Of a stretch of 64,000 nt of DNA, positions 15,129 to 23,356 are shown in pieces. The translations under genes and the position numbers were made by a program. Numbering within the stretch: the first letter of the stretch is position 1; each line of letters opens with the position of its first letter. This stretch comes from Actinomadura opuntiae (GTDB lineage Bacteria > Actinomycetota > Actinomycetes > Streptosporangiales > Streptosporangiaceae). Location: the NCBI RefSeq assembly GCF_030283205.1, contig NZ_JASNWF010000016.1, positions 114,018 to 178,017 on the forward strand, written 5' to 3'. The notes beneath the pieces were generated by a model. That model searched no databases. It worked only from the letters and a program-made list of their open reading frames with translations, and had not been told where the DNA came from.

Positions 15129-17318
15129 GTGGCGAATCTCGACGAGCCGTTGCGCAAGGTCCTGGGCGACAAGACCGCCAAGGTGCTGGAGAAGGGCCTC
15201 GACCTGGGCACGGTCGGCGACCTCCTGCACCACTACCCGCGCCGCTACGCCACCCGGGGCGAGCTGACCCCGTTGAACGAGCTGCTCGACGGCGAGCACG
15301 TCACCGTCATGGCGGAGGTCGTGAAGGTCCAGGGCCGCACGCTGACCCGCAGTCCCGGCTACGTCCTGGAGATCACCGTCACCGACGGGACGGGGCAGCT
15401 GAAGCTGAGCTTCTTCGGCCGCAAGGGCTCCTACCGTCCCGAGAAGGACCTCTCGCCGGGCACCCGCGGCCTGTTCGCGGGAAAGATCAGCACCTACCGG
15501 CCGCGCAGCGGGAACGTCCAGCGCCAGCTCACCCACCCGCAGTACAAGGTCGTCGCCGAGCGGACCGCCGAGCAGGCCGCGCAGGAGTGGGCCGACGAGA
15601 TCATCCCGATCTACCCGTCGACCAAGGGCCTGGACATCGAGACCATCGGCAAGTCGGTCGGGATGGTCCTGGACCAGCTCGACCTCTCCGCCGACCCGAT
15701 GCCCGAGACGCTGCTGCGCCGCCGCGACCTCATCGGCCTGCGCGAGGCTTATGAAGGCATCCACCGCCCCAAGAGCTGGGACGAGCTGAGCCGCGCCCGC
15801 GCCCGCCTGAAGTGGGACGAGGCGTTCGTGGTGCAGGTCGCGCTGGCGCAGCGCCGGCTGGCCGCAGCCGCGCTCCCGGCCAAGCCGCGCCCGCCGTCCT
15901 TCGGCGGCGTCCTCGCCGAGTTCGACGCCCGCCTGCCGTTCGAGCTGACCAAGGGCCAGCGCGAGGTCGGCGACGAGATCGCCGCCGACCTCGCCCTGGA
16001 ACACCCCATGCACCGCCTCCTCCAGGGCGACGTCGGAGCCGGCAAGACCGTGATCGCATTGCGGGCGATGTTGCAGGTGGTGGACGGGGGCGGGCAGGCG
16101 GCGCTGCTGGCGCCGACCGAGGTGCTCGCGCAGCAGCACTACCGGTCGATCACCGGGATGCTCGGCGACCTGGCGCAGGCGGGGCAGATCGGCGGCGCGG
16201 AGCACGCGACGCGGGTGGCGCTGCTCACCGGGTCGCAGGGGGCGAAGGCGCGCAAGGCGGCGCTGCTGGACGCGGCGTCCGGCACGGCCGGGATCGTCGT
16301 CGGCACGCACGCGCTGCTGCAGGAGACCGTGCAGTTCGCCGACCTCGGGCTCGTGGTGGTGGACGAGCAGCACCGGTTCGGCGTCGAGCAGCGGGACGCG
16401 CTGCGCGAGAAGGTCGACGGCGGCCGTCCGCACGTGCTGGTGATGACGGCGACGCCGATCCCGCGGACGGTGGCGATGACCGTGTTCGGCGACCTGGAGA
16501 CGTCCGTGCTGGGGCAGTTGCCTGCGGGGCGCTCGGAGATCCAGACGCATGTGGTGCCGCCCGAGCGGCCGAACTTCCTCGCGCGCACGTGGGAGCGCAT
16601 CCGGGAGGAGGCCGCGCAGGGGCGGCAGGTCTACATCGTCTGCCCGCGCATCGGGGAGAAGGAGGGCGACGAGGGCGACGCCGTCGCCGCCGACGAGGAC
16701 GGCCGGCGCTCCCCGCTCGGCATCATGGAGCTGCTGCCGCAGCTGGAGGAACTGCTGGCCGGGCTGCGGATCGGTGTCCTGCACGGCAAGCTGCATCCCG
16801 ACGAGAAGGAAGCGGTGATGCGCCGCTTCACCGAGCGGGAGCTGGACGTCCTGCTCGCGACGACGGTGATCGAGGTCGGAGTGGACGTGCCGAACGCGAC
16901 CGTGATGGTGATCATGGACGCGGACCGGTTCGGGGTGTCCCAGCTGCACCAGCTGCGCGGCCGGGTCGGGCGGGGCTCCCTGCACGGGCTGTGCCTGCTG
17001 GTGACCGACGCCGAGCCGGGGAGCAAGGCGCGCGAGCGGCTGGACGCGGTGGCCTCCACGACCGACGGGTTCCGGCTGTCGCGGCTCGACCTGGAGCAGC
17101 GGCGCGAGGGCGACGTGCTGGGCGCCGCGCAGGCGGGCCGCGCGTCGAGCCTGCGGCTGCTGACGCTGCAGCGCGACGAGGACGTCATCCGCGACGCGCG
17201 CGAGGAGGCGACGTCGCTGGTCGAGGCCGACCCCGACCTGTCCGGCCACCCGGGCCTGGCGACCGTGCTGGCGTCGCTGCTGGACGAGGACCGCGCCGAC
17301 TTCCTGGAAAAGGCCTAA
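15129..17318 (+). CDS. recG: ATP-dependent DNA helicase RecG
   Basis: 729 residues. The N-terminal wedge (OB-fold) domain is at about 50-150. The helicase core has GDVGAGKTVIA (Walker A, about residue 299), LLAPTEVLAQQHY, VVVDEQHRFGV (DEQH box, about 411), MTATPIPRT, VLLATTVIEVGVDVPNATVM and the HQLRGRVGRG motif. RecG remodels stalled replication forks and Holliday junctions. The GTG at 15129 follows AAAGGAG; upstream in-frame codons overlap the end of the DAK2 gene. Its normal neighbour rsmD is separated here by a HEAT-repeat gene. Confidence 0.97.
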   Translation: MANLDEPLRKVLGDKTAKVLEKGLDLGTVGDLLHHYPRRYATRGELTPLNELLDGEHVTVMAEVVKVQGRTLTRSPGYVLEITVTDGTGQLKLSFFGRKGSYRPEKDLSPGTRGLFAGKISTYRPRSGNVQRQLTHPQYKVVAERTAEQAAQEWADEIIPIYPSTKGLDIETIGKSVGMVLDQLDLSADPMPETLLRRRDLIGLREAYEGIHRPKSWDELSRARARLKWDEAFVVQVALAQRRLAAAALPAKPRPPSFGGVLAEFDARLPFELTKGQREVGDEIAADLALEHPMHRLLQGDVGAGKTVIALRAMLQVVDGGGQAALLAPTEVLAQQHYRSITGMLGDLAQAGQIGGAEHATRVALLTGSQGAKARKAALLDAASGTAGIVVGTHALLQETVQFADLGLVVVDEQHRFGVEQRDALREKVDGGRPHVLVMTATPIPRTVAMTVFGDLETSVLGQLPAGRSEIQTHVVPPERPNFLARTWERIREEAAQGRQVYIVCPRIGEKEGDEGDAVAADEDGRRSPLGIMELLPQLEELLAGLRIGVLHGKLHPDEKEAVMRRFTERELDVLLATTVIEVGVDVPNATVMVIMDADRFGVSQLHQLRGRVGRGSLHGLCLLVTDAEPGSKARERLDAVASTTDGFRLSRLDLEQRREGDVLGAAQAGRASSLRLLTLQRDEDVIRDAREEATSLVEADPDLSGHPGLATVLASLLDEDRADFLEKA

Positions 17319-17333
17319 TTCCTACCTATTAAG

Positions 17334-17368
17334 TTGACTTTACGCCGGTTCGCCGCCACCATGGTCGT
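17334..17368 (+). promoter_or_regulatory. Promoter upstream of leader peptide
   Basis: TTGACT at 17334-17339 lies in an AT-rich patch (CCTACCTATTAAG precedes it) just after the recG stop. CACCAT at 17357-17362, 17 bases on, is a weak -10. The start of transcription would fall at about the leader GTG (17369), giving a leaderless message. Confidence 0.45.
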
Positions 17369-17449
17369 GTGACCCCGAACGTGGCCCTCATCGCCCGGCT
17401 GCACGTCGATCTCCGGCGGGTGGCCAGCGCCCTGTGTTCCCGTCGCTGA
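17369..17449 (+). CDS. Cys-containing leader peptide of the HIDLxRVASALC type
   Basis: A 26-residue ORF (alternative GTG at 17381) with the core RLHVDLRRVASALCSRR followed by TGA. Short peptides with H-[IV]-D-L-x-R-V-A-S-A-L-C are known in Actinobacteria, usually upstream of sulfur-assimilation or cysteine-related genes, where they are thought to sense cysteine supply at the Cys codon near their end. Here the next gene, 65 bases on, encodes a HEAT-repeat protein, not an enzyme of that pathway. The match is by eye; control by stalling is inferred. Confidence 0.65.
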   Translation: MTPNVALIARLHVDLRRVASALCSRR

Positions 17450-17513
17450 TCCCGCCCGGGCCCGGCACTCGCCCGGCCCGCTTCCGGACCGACGGCTTCC
17501 AGGAGGCCACACC

Positions 17514-18374
17514 ATGACGATCACCCAGCTCAACGACGTGGAGGAGTCCCTCCGCGCCCCCGACCCCGCGACCCGCGCCGCCGCCCTCACCGCGCTCACC
17601 GCCGCCGTCCGCGCCGGGGACGCGCCGCGCGGCGCGGGCGACACCCTCGCCTGGGCGCTCGCCGACGAGGACGGGCAGGTCCGCTCCGCCGCCGCCGACG
17701 CGCTGCGCCGGCTGCCCGAGCTGTACATCGGCGAGGACGGCATCGAAGCGCTGCGGCTCGCCGCCGCCCGCGGCCGCGACGGGCTCGTCCGCGACACCGC
17801 CGCCGAACTGCTGGCGATCCTGGCCCGGGGCGCCGGCGAGCTGTACGCCCAGGGCCTGCAGGACGACGAGCCGCAGGTCCGGATCCAGGCCGTGCTCGGG
17901 CTGACCGCGCTCGGCGCCGTGCCGGAGGTCGCCGACGCCGCCGACGACCCGTCCCGCGAGGTGCGGGTCGCCGTGGCCGAAGGCCTCGCCCGGCTCCCCG
18001 GCCCGGCCGCCCTCGCCGCGCTGGAGCACCTGCTCGCCGACCACGACCCGGTCGTCCGGATGGCCGCCCTCGACGCCGCGGCCGACCTGGGCGTCCCCGG
18101 ACCGCTGGAGGGGCGCGTGGTGGCCGCCGCCGCGCACGCCGGCTGGCAGGTGCGCCGCCGCGCCGTGCGCGCGCTCGGCAGGGCGCGGGCCGACGTCGCG
18201 ATCCAGCCGCTCGTCCGGGCCCTCGGCGACCGCGTCGTCGACGTGCGCCGCGCCGCCGTGCGGGCCCTCGAGCAGTGGGCGGCCGACCGTCCCGAGGTGC
18301 TCACGGCGCTCACCGAAGCCCTCACCGACCCGGACCCGGGTGTGCGCACCCAGGTCCGCTGGGCGCTCGCGTAG
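17514..18374 (+). CDS. HEAT-repeat protein
   Basis: 286 residues made almost wholly of Ala/Leu/Arg-rich helical hairpins of about 30 residues, such as LADEDGQVRSAAADALRRL, DEPQVRIQAVLGLTALG, DHDPVVRMAALDAAADLG and GDRVVDVRRAAVRALEQWA, each with the D-x-x-V-R step typical of HEAT/PBS-lyase repeats. No signal peptide or membrane segment. Such proteins are binding scaffolds or lyase-like cofactors; no partner is evident. The ATG at 17514 has GGAGG upstream. A Cys-type leader peptide precedes it and a strong hairpin follows, so it looks like its own regulated unit between recG and rsmD. Confidence 0.85.
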   Translation: MTITQLNDVEESLRAPDPATRAAALTALTAAVRAGDAPRGAGDTLAWALADEDGQVRSAAADALRRLPELYIGEDGIEALRLAAARGRDGLVRDTAAELLAILARGAGELYAQGLQDDEPQVRIQAVLGLTALGAVPEVADAADDPSREVRVAVAEGLARLPGPAALAALEHLLADHDPVVRMAALDAAADLGVPGPLEGRVVAAAAHAGWQVRRRAVRALGRARADVAIQPLVRALGDRVVDVRRAAVRALEQWAADRPEVLTALTEALTDPDPGVRTQVRWALA

Positions 18375-18388
18375 GCGTACGCGAGCGT

Positions 18389-18432
18389 GCGGGCGGGCCG
18401 CCGGCGTGGCACGGCGCCGGCGGCCCGCCCGC
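18389..18432 (+). terminator. Strong GC hairpin terminator after HEAT gene
   Basis: 18-base arms at 18389-18406 and 18415-18432 pair perfectly, with loop TGGCACGG. No T-tract follows (CTTCCCCG), as is common in GC-rich actinomycetes. It begins 15 bases after the HEAT-repeat stop. Confidence 0.7.
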
Positions 18433-18557
18433 CTTCCCCGCGCCGGTCTCGATGCGGGCGGGACGTTCTGGGGTGGGACGCCCTGCTCGCTTCGAGGCCG
18501 GCGCGGACCGATGCAGCGGCGCACCGGCGGGCCATCCGGTCCTGGGAGACTGGACCC

Positions 18558-19124
18558 ATGACCAGGGTCATCGCGGGAACCGCGGGAGGGCGGCGGCTGG
18601 CCGTCCCGGCCGGACGGGACACCAGGCCGACGAGCGACCGGGCGCGGGAAGGGCTGTTCTCCACCGTGCAGGCGCTGCTCGGGCCGCTGGACGGGCTGCG
18701 CGTCGCCGACCTGTACGCCGGGTCGGGCGCGGTCGGGCTGGAGGCGCTGTCGCGGGGCGCGGCGCACGCCCTGCTCGTCGAGTCGCATCCGCGGGCGCTG
18801 AAGGTGATCCGGCAGAACGCCGGCGCGCTCGGGCTGCCGGGGGCCGTCCCGCTGGGCGAGAAGGCGGAGCGGCTCGCGCGCACCGCACCCGACGCGCCCT
18901 ACGACCTGATCTTCGCCGATCCGCCGTACGCGCTGCCGGACGACGCCGTCACCACTCTCCTCGAAGACCTGCGCGACCACGGCTGGGCGGCGCCGGACGC
19001 GCTGGTCGTCGTCGAACGTTCCGTCCGCGGCCGTGATCTGGTCTGGCCGGACGGATACGAGGGGGAGAGGGATCGACGCTACGGCGAGGCCGTGTTCTGG
19101 TACGGAAGGGCGGTCGGCGCCTGA
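18558..19124 (+). CDS. rsmD: 16S rRNA (guanine966-N2)-methyltransferase
   Basis: 188 residues: MTRVIAGTAGGRRLAVP and TRPTSDRAREGLFS at the start, DLYAGSGAVGLEALSRGA (SAM site), and the catalytic motif IFADPPYALPDD. It methylates G966 of 16S rRNA late in 30S assembly. ATG 18558 starts exactly at the conserved MTRVIAG; an in-frame upstream extension is not family-like. A GAGACT box six bases upstream suggests a leaderless message. coaD, its usual neighbour, follows after a penicillin-binding protein gene. Confidence 0.95.
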   Translation: MTRVIAGTAGGRRLAVPAGRDTRPTSDRAREGLFSTVQALLGPLDGLRVADLYAGSGAVGLEALSRGAAHALLVESHPRALKVIRQNAGALGLPGAVPLGEKAERLARTAPDAPYDLIFADPPYALPDDAVTTLLEDLRDHGWAAPDALVVVERSVRGRDLVWPDGYEGERDRRYGEAVFWYGRAVGA

Positions 19125-19199
19125 ACGTTCCCTGAACCGACGCCGTAAGGCCCCTGAGAGTTGCGCGGTGCAACGGGTCGCGCGGCGCCGCGCGGGTAG

Positions 19200-20663
19200 A
19201 TGCCGGGCATGAGACCCGGGATCGACCGCGCCTTGGGAGCCACGTGGGTCGTCGCACTCGTGATGACGGTCGCGCTGCTCGCCAACGTCACCTACGTGCA
19301 GGGGTTCGAGGCGCAGGATCTGCGGGACAGCAGCCTCAACGCGCGCCGCCTGCTGGACCGCAACAAGGTCGAGCGCGGCCCCATCGTCGCCGGCGGGCAG
19401 CGGCTCGCCTGGTCGGAGCTGACCTCGGACGGCAAGACCTACCAGCGGCACTACGCCTACAGCAAGATCTTCTCTCCGATCACGGGGTACTTCTCGCCCT
19501 TCACGCAGACCGGGCTGGAAGGCGCCGAGAACCACTTCCTGGACGGCAGCGACTCCCGGCTCGCCACGACCAACCTCGTCGACAAGCTCATCGGCAAGAA
19601 GATCCCCGGCGGCACCGTCGAGACCACGATCGACGTAAAGGCGCAGCGCGCCGCCTACGAGGCGCTGCAGGCCACCGGCGCGCGCCGCGCGGCGGCCGTC
19701 GCGATCGACGCCGAGACCGGCGCGATCCTGGTGATGGCCTCCACGCCGTCCTACGACGCCAACGACGTGTCGGTGCTGAGCGGCGACAAGGCGCAGGCCG
19801 TGTTCAAGAGGCTGAACGCCGAGCCGCTCAAGCCGCTGCTGAACAAGGCGACCGGCGAGGTGTACCCGCCCGGCTCCACGTTCAAGACGATCGTCGCCTC
19901 CACCGCCCTGACCGCGGGCAAGAGCGAGGACTCGCAGGTCCGCGCCGGGCGCAGCTACCAGGCGCCCGGCGGCGGCCAGCCGATCAACAACGACGCCGGC
20001 GACATCGGCGGCGAGTGCGACCAGAGCGCGATCCCGCTGATCGACGCCTACGCCCAGTCCTGCAACACCACGTTCGCCTACATGGGCGCGCAGAGTCCGG
20101 GCAACGCGGCCGTCCGCGCGCAGGCGCAGAAGTTCGGGTTCGGCGACCGGATCGAGATCGAGGACGAGATGTCCGCCGCGCCGAGCTCGTTCCCCAAAAC
20201 CGACCAGCCGGTGCTGAGCGCGCTCGGCTCGATCGGCCAGGGCAGCACCGTCGCCACTCCGCTGCAGATGGCGCTGGTCGCCGCGGGCGTGCTGAACGAC
20301 GGCAAGATCATGAAGCCGTACCTGGTGGACAAGCTGCGCGCCTCCAGCGGCACGGTGGTCGACCAGGCCCGCCGCGGCGTGCTGGCCCGGCCGCTGACGT
20401 CCGACCAGGCGAGCCAGATGCGCGACCTGATGGAGGCCGTCGTCAAGAAGGGCACCGGCAAGACGCTGCAGGGCACCTCGGTGCTCGGCGGCAAGACCGG
20501 GACCGCCGACGTCACGAACGCCGCGTACAACGACCGCTGGTTCATCGGCTTCGGCCCGCGCCCGGACGCCAGGTACGCGGTCGCGGTGATGACCGAGAAG
20601 GACGGCTACGGCATCGAGTCCGGACCGATCGCCGCGAAGATCATCGACGCGCTGGGCGGCTGA
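19200..20663 (+). CDS. Penicillin-binding protein 2 (class B transpeptidase)
   Basis: 487 residues. A single N-terminal membrane helix (about residues 15-32), a dimerisation domain (RGPIVAGGQRLA, YSKIFSPITGYFSP) and a transpeptidase domain with the active-site GSTFK (about 227), SCN (about 286) and KTGTAD (about 431). It cross-links peptidoglycan outside the membrane, like mycobacterial PbpA. PbpA is usually paired with rodA and serine/threonine kinases; here it is alone between rsmD and coaD, so it may be an extra enzyme. Start uncertain: ATG 19200 or 19209; neither has a clear site, and TAGATG at 19197 could be a -10 box supporting 19209. Confidence 0.93.
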   Translation: MPGMRPGIDRALGATWVVALVMTVALLANVTYVQGFEAQDLRDSSLNARRLLDRNKVERGPIVAGGQRLAWSELTSDGKTYQRHYAYSKIFSPITGYFSPFTQTGLEGAENHFLDGSDSRLATTNLVDKLIGKKIPGGTVETTIDVKAQRAAYEALQATGARRAAAVAIDAETGAILVMASTPSYDANDVSVLSGDKAQAVFKRLNAEPLKPLLNKATGEVYPPGSTFKTIVASTALTAGKSEDSQVRAGRSYQAPGGGQPINNDAGDIGGECDQSAIPLIDAYAQSCNTTFAYMGAQSPGNAAVRAQAQKFGFGDRIEIEDEMSAAPSSFPKTDQPVLSALGSIGQGSTVATPLQMALVAAGVLNDGKIMKPYLVDKLRASSGTVVDQARRGVLARPLTSDQASQMRDLMEAVVKKGTGKTLQGTSVLGGKTGTADVTNAAYNDRWFIGFGPRPDARYAVAVMTEKDGYGIESGPIAAKIIDALGG

Positions 20664-20797
20664 TCCCGCCGGCGCGGCGCCCGGGGGAGGCCGGGCGAGG
20701 CGGGGGCGCCGGGGGCGAGCCCGGGTGAAAGCGGGCCGAACCGGATTTGGTACGTTCGCGCCGCAGGTCAGAAACCGGGACCGAAGGGGTTCGCGCC

Positions 20798-21280
20798 GTG
20801 CGCCGTGTCGTCTGTCCGGGATCGTTCGACCCCGTTACCAACGGGCACCTCGACATCATCAGCCGCGCCTCCCGCCTCTACGACGAGGTGGTGGTGGCCG
20901 TGCTGATCAACAAGAACAAGAAGAGTCTCTTCACCGTCGACGAGCGCGCCGACATGATCACGGCCGTGGTCAAGGAGTACGGCAACGTCAAGGTCGACAA
21001 GTTCTACGGGCTGACCGTGGACTACTGCAAGGAGCAGGACATCCCGGTGATCGTCCGGGGGCTGCGGGCCGTCAGCGACTACGAGTACGAGCTGCAGATG
21101 GCGCAGATGAACCACCGCATCGCGGGCGTGGAGACCCTCTTCATGGCGACCAACCCCGAGTACGCCTTCCTGTCCTCCAGCCTGATGAAGGAGGTCGTGA
21201 AGTTCGGCGGCGACATCTCCGGCCTCGTCCCCGACAGCGTCCACGACCGCCTGGTGGAGCGGCTGCAGCAGCAGCCCTGA
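20798..21280 (+). CDS. coaD: Phosphopantetheine adenylyltransferase
   Basis: 160 residues, the typical length. VVCPGSFDPVTNGHLDII contains the nucleotide-binding HxGH equivalent (NGHLD), and VIVRGLRAVSDYEYELQMAQ and AFLSSSLMKEV (ISSS-type) are conserved. It makes dephospho-CoA from phosphopantetheine and ATP, the penultimate CoA step. GTG 20798 is preceded by GAAGGGG; the longer frame from 20747 adds non-conserved residues. Confidence 0.96.
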   Translation: MRRVVCPGSFDPVTNGHLDIISRASRLYDEVVVAVLINKNKKSLFTVDERADMITAVVKEYGNVKVDKFYGLTVDYCKEQDIPVIVRGLRAVSDYEYELQMAQMNHRIAGVETLFMATNPEYAFLSSSLMKEVVKFGGDISGLVPDSVHDRLVERLQQQP

Positions 21281-21321
21281 CCGCGGGGCGGCGGGGCCGC
21301 CGCAGGTGGCGGGGCCGCGAG

Positions 21322-21350
21322 TTGGGGCATCGGCCGGTCTTCGGTACCCT
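21322..21350 (+). promoter_or_regulatory. Promoter for DUF177-rpmF-rnc-mutM
   Basis: TTGGGG at 21322-21327 and TACCCT at 21345-21350 with a 17-base spacer, 35 bases before the DUF177 start. This fits an actinobacterial housekeeping sigma factor promoter. Confidence 0.5.
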
Positions 21351-21385
21351 GGGACATCGGCCATCACCGGCGGCCGCAGTTCGCC

Positions 21386-22027
21386 ATGCCTCACGAAAGC
21401 AGGATTCCGCTGACTCGCCTCGATCCCAACGCCCCGCTCGTGCTCGACACCCGAGCTCTCAGCAGGCAACCCGGGTCGTCGCGGGAGATGCGCCTGTCCG
21501 TGCCGGCCCCGGAGGACTTCGGCGTCGAGATGGTGGGCGTCCCCGAGGGCGCCGCGATCGAGCTGGACCTGCGGCTCGAGGCGGTGCTGGAGGGGGTGCT
21601 CGTCACGGGCACGGCGACGGTCCCCCTGGAGGGGGAGTGCGCCCGCTGCCTGGACCCGATCGCCTCGACCTTCGAGGCGGACTTCCAGGAGCTCTTCGTC
21701 TATCCTGACACCCGCTCCGGCGGGAACGCCGAGGACGACGAGCTCCGCCTCGAGGACGATCTGATCGACCTCGAACCGGTGCTCCGGGACGCGGTGCTGC
21801 TCGCGCTGCCGCTCTCGCCGCTGTGCCGGGACGACTGTCCCGGGCTGTGCGCGGAGTGCGGCGCACGGCTGGCCGACGACCCGGACCACCACCATGACGT
21901 CGTCGACCCGCGCTGGGCGGCGCTGCAGGACCTCGCCGGCGAACCGTCGCCGGGGCCTCCCGAGGGGGGACGCGGGGACTCCGGTCCCCGTGGATCAGTC
22001 GACCAACAAGGAAAGCAGGAGGGCTGA
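21386..22027 (+). CDS. YceD/DUF177 family protein
   Basis: 213 residues: LVLDTRALSRQPGSSREMRL, GECARCLDPIASTFEADFQE (CxxC), and PLSPLCRDDCPGLCAECGAR near the C-terminus, with four cysteines that may bind zinc. DUF177 (YceD) precedes rpmF in most bacteria and is linked to 23S rRNA maturation. The ATG at 21386 has no clear ribosome-binding site; a start a few residues downstream cannot be excluded. An acidic C-terminal tail runs up to rpmF. Confidence 0.92.
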   Translation: MPHESRIPLTRLDPNAPLVLDTRALSRQPGSSREMRLSVPAPEDFGVEMVGVPEGAAIELDLRLEAVLEGVLVTGTATVPLEGECARCLDPIASTFEADFQELFVYPDTRSGGNAEDDELRLEDDLIDLEPVLRDAVLLALPLSPLCRDDCPGLCAECGARLADDPDHHHDVVDPRWAALQDLAGEPSPGPPEGGRGDSGPRGSVDQQGKQEG

Positions 22028-22028
22028 C

Positions 22029-22208
22029 GTGGCCGTCCCGAAGCGGAAGAAGTCGCGCAGCAACACGCGGCACCGGCGCTCGCAGTGGAAGGCCACCGCG
22101 CCGACCCTCGTCGAGTGCCCGACGTGCCGTGACAAGAAGCTGCCCCACACGGCGTGCGCGACGTGCGGCACCTACGACCGGCGGCAGGTCATCGCCCCGT
22201 CGGCCTGA
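22029..22208 (+). CDS. rpmF: Ribosomal protein bL32
   Basis: 59 residues starting AVPKRKKSRSNTRHRRSQWK, with a zinc ribbon CPTCRDKK...CATCG. The GTG at 22029 follows GGAGGG and lies two bases past the DUF177 stop, so the two are translationally linked. The four cysteines show the zinc-dependent (C+) form. Confidence 0.97.
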   Translation: MAVPKRKKSRSNTRHRRSQWKATAPTLVECPTCRDKKLPHTACATCGTYDRRQVIAPSA

Positions 22209-22522
22209 GCCTTTTCGCATCCCGGGGGGCGGACCCGCCGGCGGCGCGCCCTCGCGGCGCGGCGCCGGCGCCCGCCCCTCGCGGATGCGCGGCAACCCGA
22301 CCACCCCGGCGCGTGACGTCGGCGTGGTGAGCGGCGCGGACCCTGCGCCCGGAGCCGTGGTGCACGCCGGGACGACCGACCGGCGCGCACCTCGTCTTCG
22401 CGGACGGCGTCCTTCCCGGGCCACCCGGGCGCCTCGTGCTTGCTCGCCGTCGCGGCCTCCCCGGCCGCCGCGCCCTTGCGGCGACCGCGCCCCGCGCGGT
22501 GCCCGGCCTGCGAGGAGGGCCT
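22209..22522. other. Intergenic stretch between rpmF and rnc
   Basis: 314 bases, very GC-rich. A short T-tract (CTTTTCG) follows the rpmF stop. Open frames here are shadows with no ribosome-binding site or family signal. The last 15 bases hold the GAGGAGGG site of rnc. No other element was recognised. Confidence 0.5.
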
Positions 22523-23356
22523 GTGAGCAAGAAGTCGTCCGATCCCGCTCCCGACCGCGCGGAGCTGTCCCGCGCCCTCGGCGTCGAGGTCGGCGCCGAG
22601 CTGCTGGAACGCGCGCTGACGCACCGTTCGTACGCCTACGAGAACGGCGGCCTGCCCACCAACGAGCGGCTGGAGTTCCTCGGCGACTCGGTGCTCGGCC
22701 TGGTCGTCACCGACACCCTGTTCCGCGGGCATCCCGACCTGCCCGAGGGGCAGCTGGCCAAGCTGCGCGCTGCCGTGGTGAACATGCGCGCGCTGGCCGG
22801 CGTGGCCCGCGCGCTCGGCGTCGGCGCGCACATCCGGCTCGGCCGGGGCGAGGAGGGCACCGGCGGCCGCGACAAGGCCTCGATCCTCGCCGACACCCTG
22901 GAGGCGCTGATCGGCGCCGTCTACCTCGACCGGGGGCTGGACGAGGCGTCCGCGCTCGTGCACCGGCTGTTCGACACGCTGATCGCCCGGTCGGCCGGGC
23001 TCGGCGCCGGGCTGGACTGGAAGACCTCGCTGCAGGAGCTGACCGCGGTCGAGGAGCTGGGCGTCCCGGAGTACCACGTCGCCGAGAGCGGCCCCGACCA
23101 CCAGAAGACGTTCCGCGCCTCGGTGCGGGTCGGCGGCACGACCTACGGCGACGGCGAGGGCCGCAGCAAGAAGGAGGCGGAGCAGCACGCCGCCGAGGCC
23201 GCCTGGAACGCCATCCGCGAGATCGTCGTCGCGCGGGAGACGGCCGCGCAGGCCGCCGCCCATGACGAACCGCCCGCGGCCGGGCCCGACGAGCAGCCCG
23301 CGGCCCGCAAGGCCGGCGCCAAGGGATCGCGCTCGCCCGGGCTCGCCGGTGCCTGA
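22523..23356 (+). CDS. rnc: Ribonuclease III
   Basis: 277 residues: the catalytic domain has THRSYAYENGG, NERLEFLGDSVLGLVV (signature, acidic residues bind Mg) and DTLEALIGAVYLD, and the C-terminal double-stranded RNA-binding domain has DWKTSLQELT, YHVAESGPDHQKTFRASVRV and GRSKKEAEQHAAEAAW. It cuts double-stranded RNA in rRNA and mRNA processing. GTG 22523 with GAGGAGGG is the start. A C-terminal tail of about 40 residues (Ala/Pro-rich) extends past the RNA-binding domain. mutM overlaps its last bases. Confidence 0.96.
   Translation: MSKKSSDPAPDRAELSRALGVEVGAELLERALTHRSYAYENGGLPTNERLEFLGDSVLGLVVTDTLFRGHPDLPEGQLAKLRAAVVNMRALAGVARALGVGAHIRLGRGEEGTGGRDKASILADTLEALIGAVYLDRGLDEASALVHRLFDTLIARSAGLGAGLDWKTSLQELTAVEELGVPEYHVAESGPDHQKTFRASVRVGGTTYGDGEGRSKKEAEQHAAEAAWNAIREIVVARETAAQAAAHDEPPAAGPDEQPAARKAGAKGSRSPGLAGA

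Noticed and set aside
13467..17249. A 1260-codon open frame on the minus strand opposite the DAK2 gene and recG
   Set aside because: It is a shadow of GC-rich codon bias: the product is His/Arg/Val-rich low-complexity, and the plus-strand genes have full family motifs.
22129..23265. A 378-codon frame through rpmF and rnc
   Set aside because: Arg/Pro-rich shadow; rpmF and rnc are certain in other frames.
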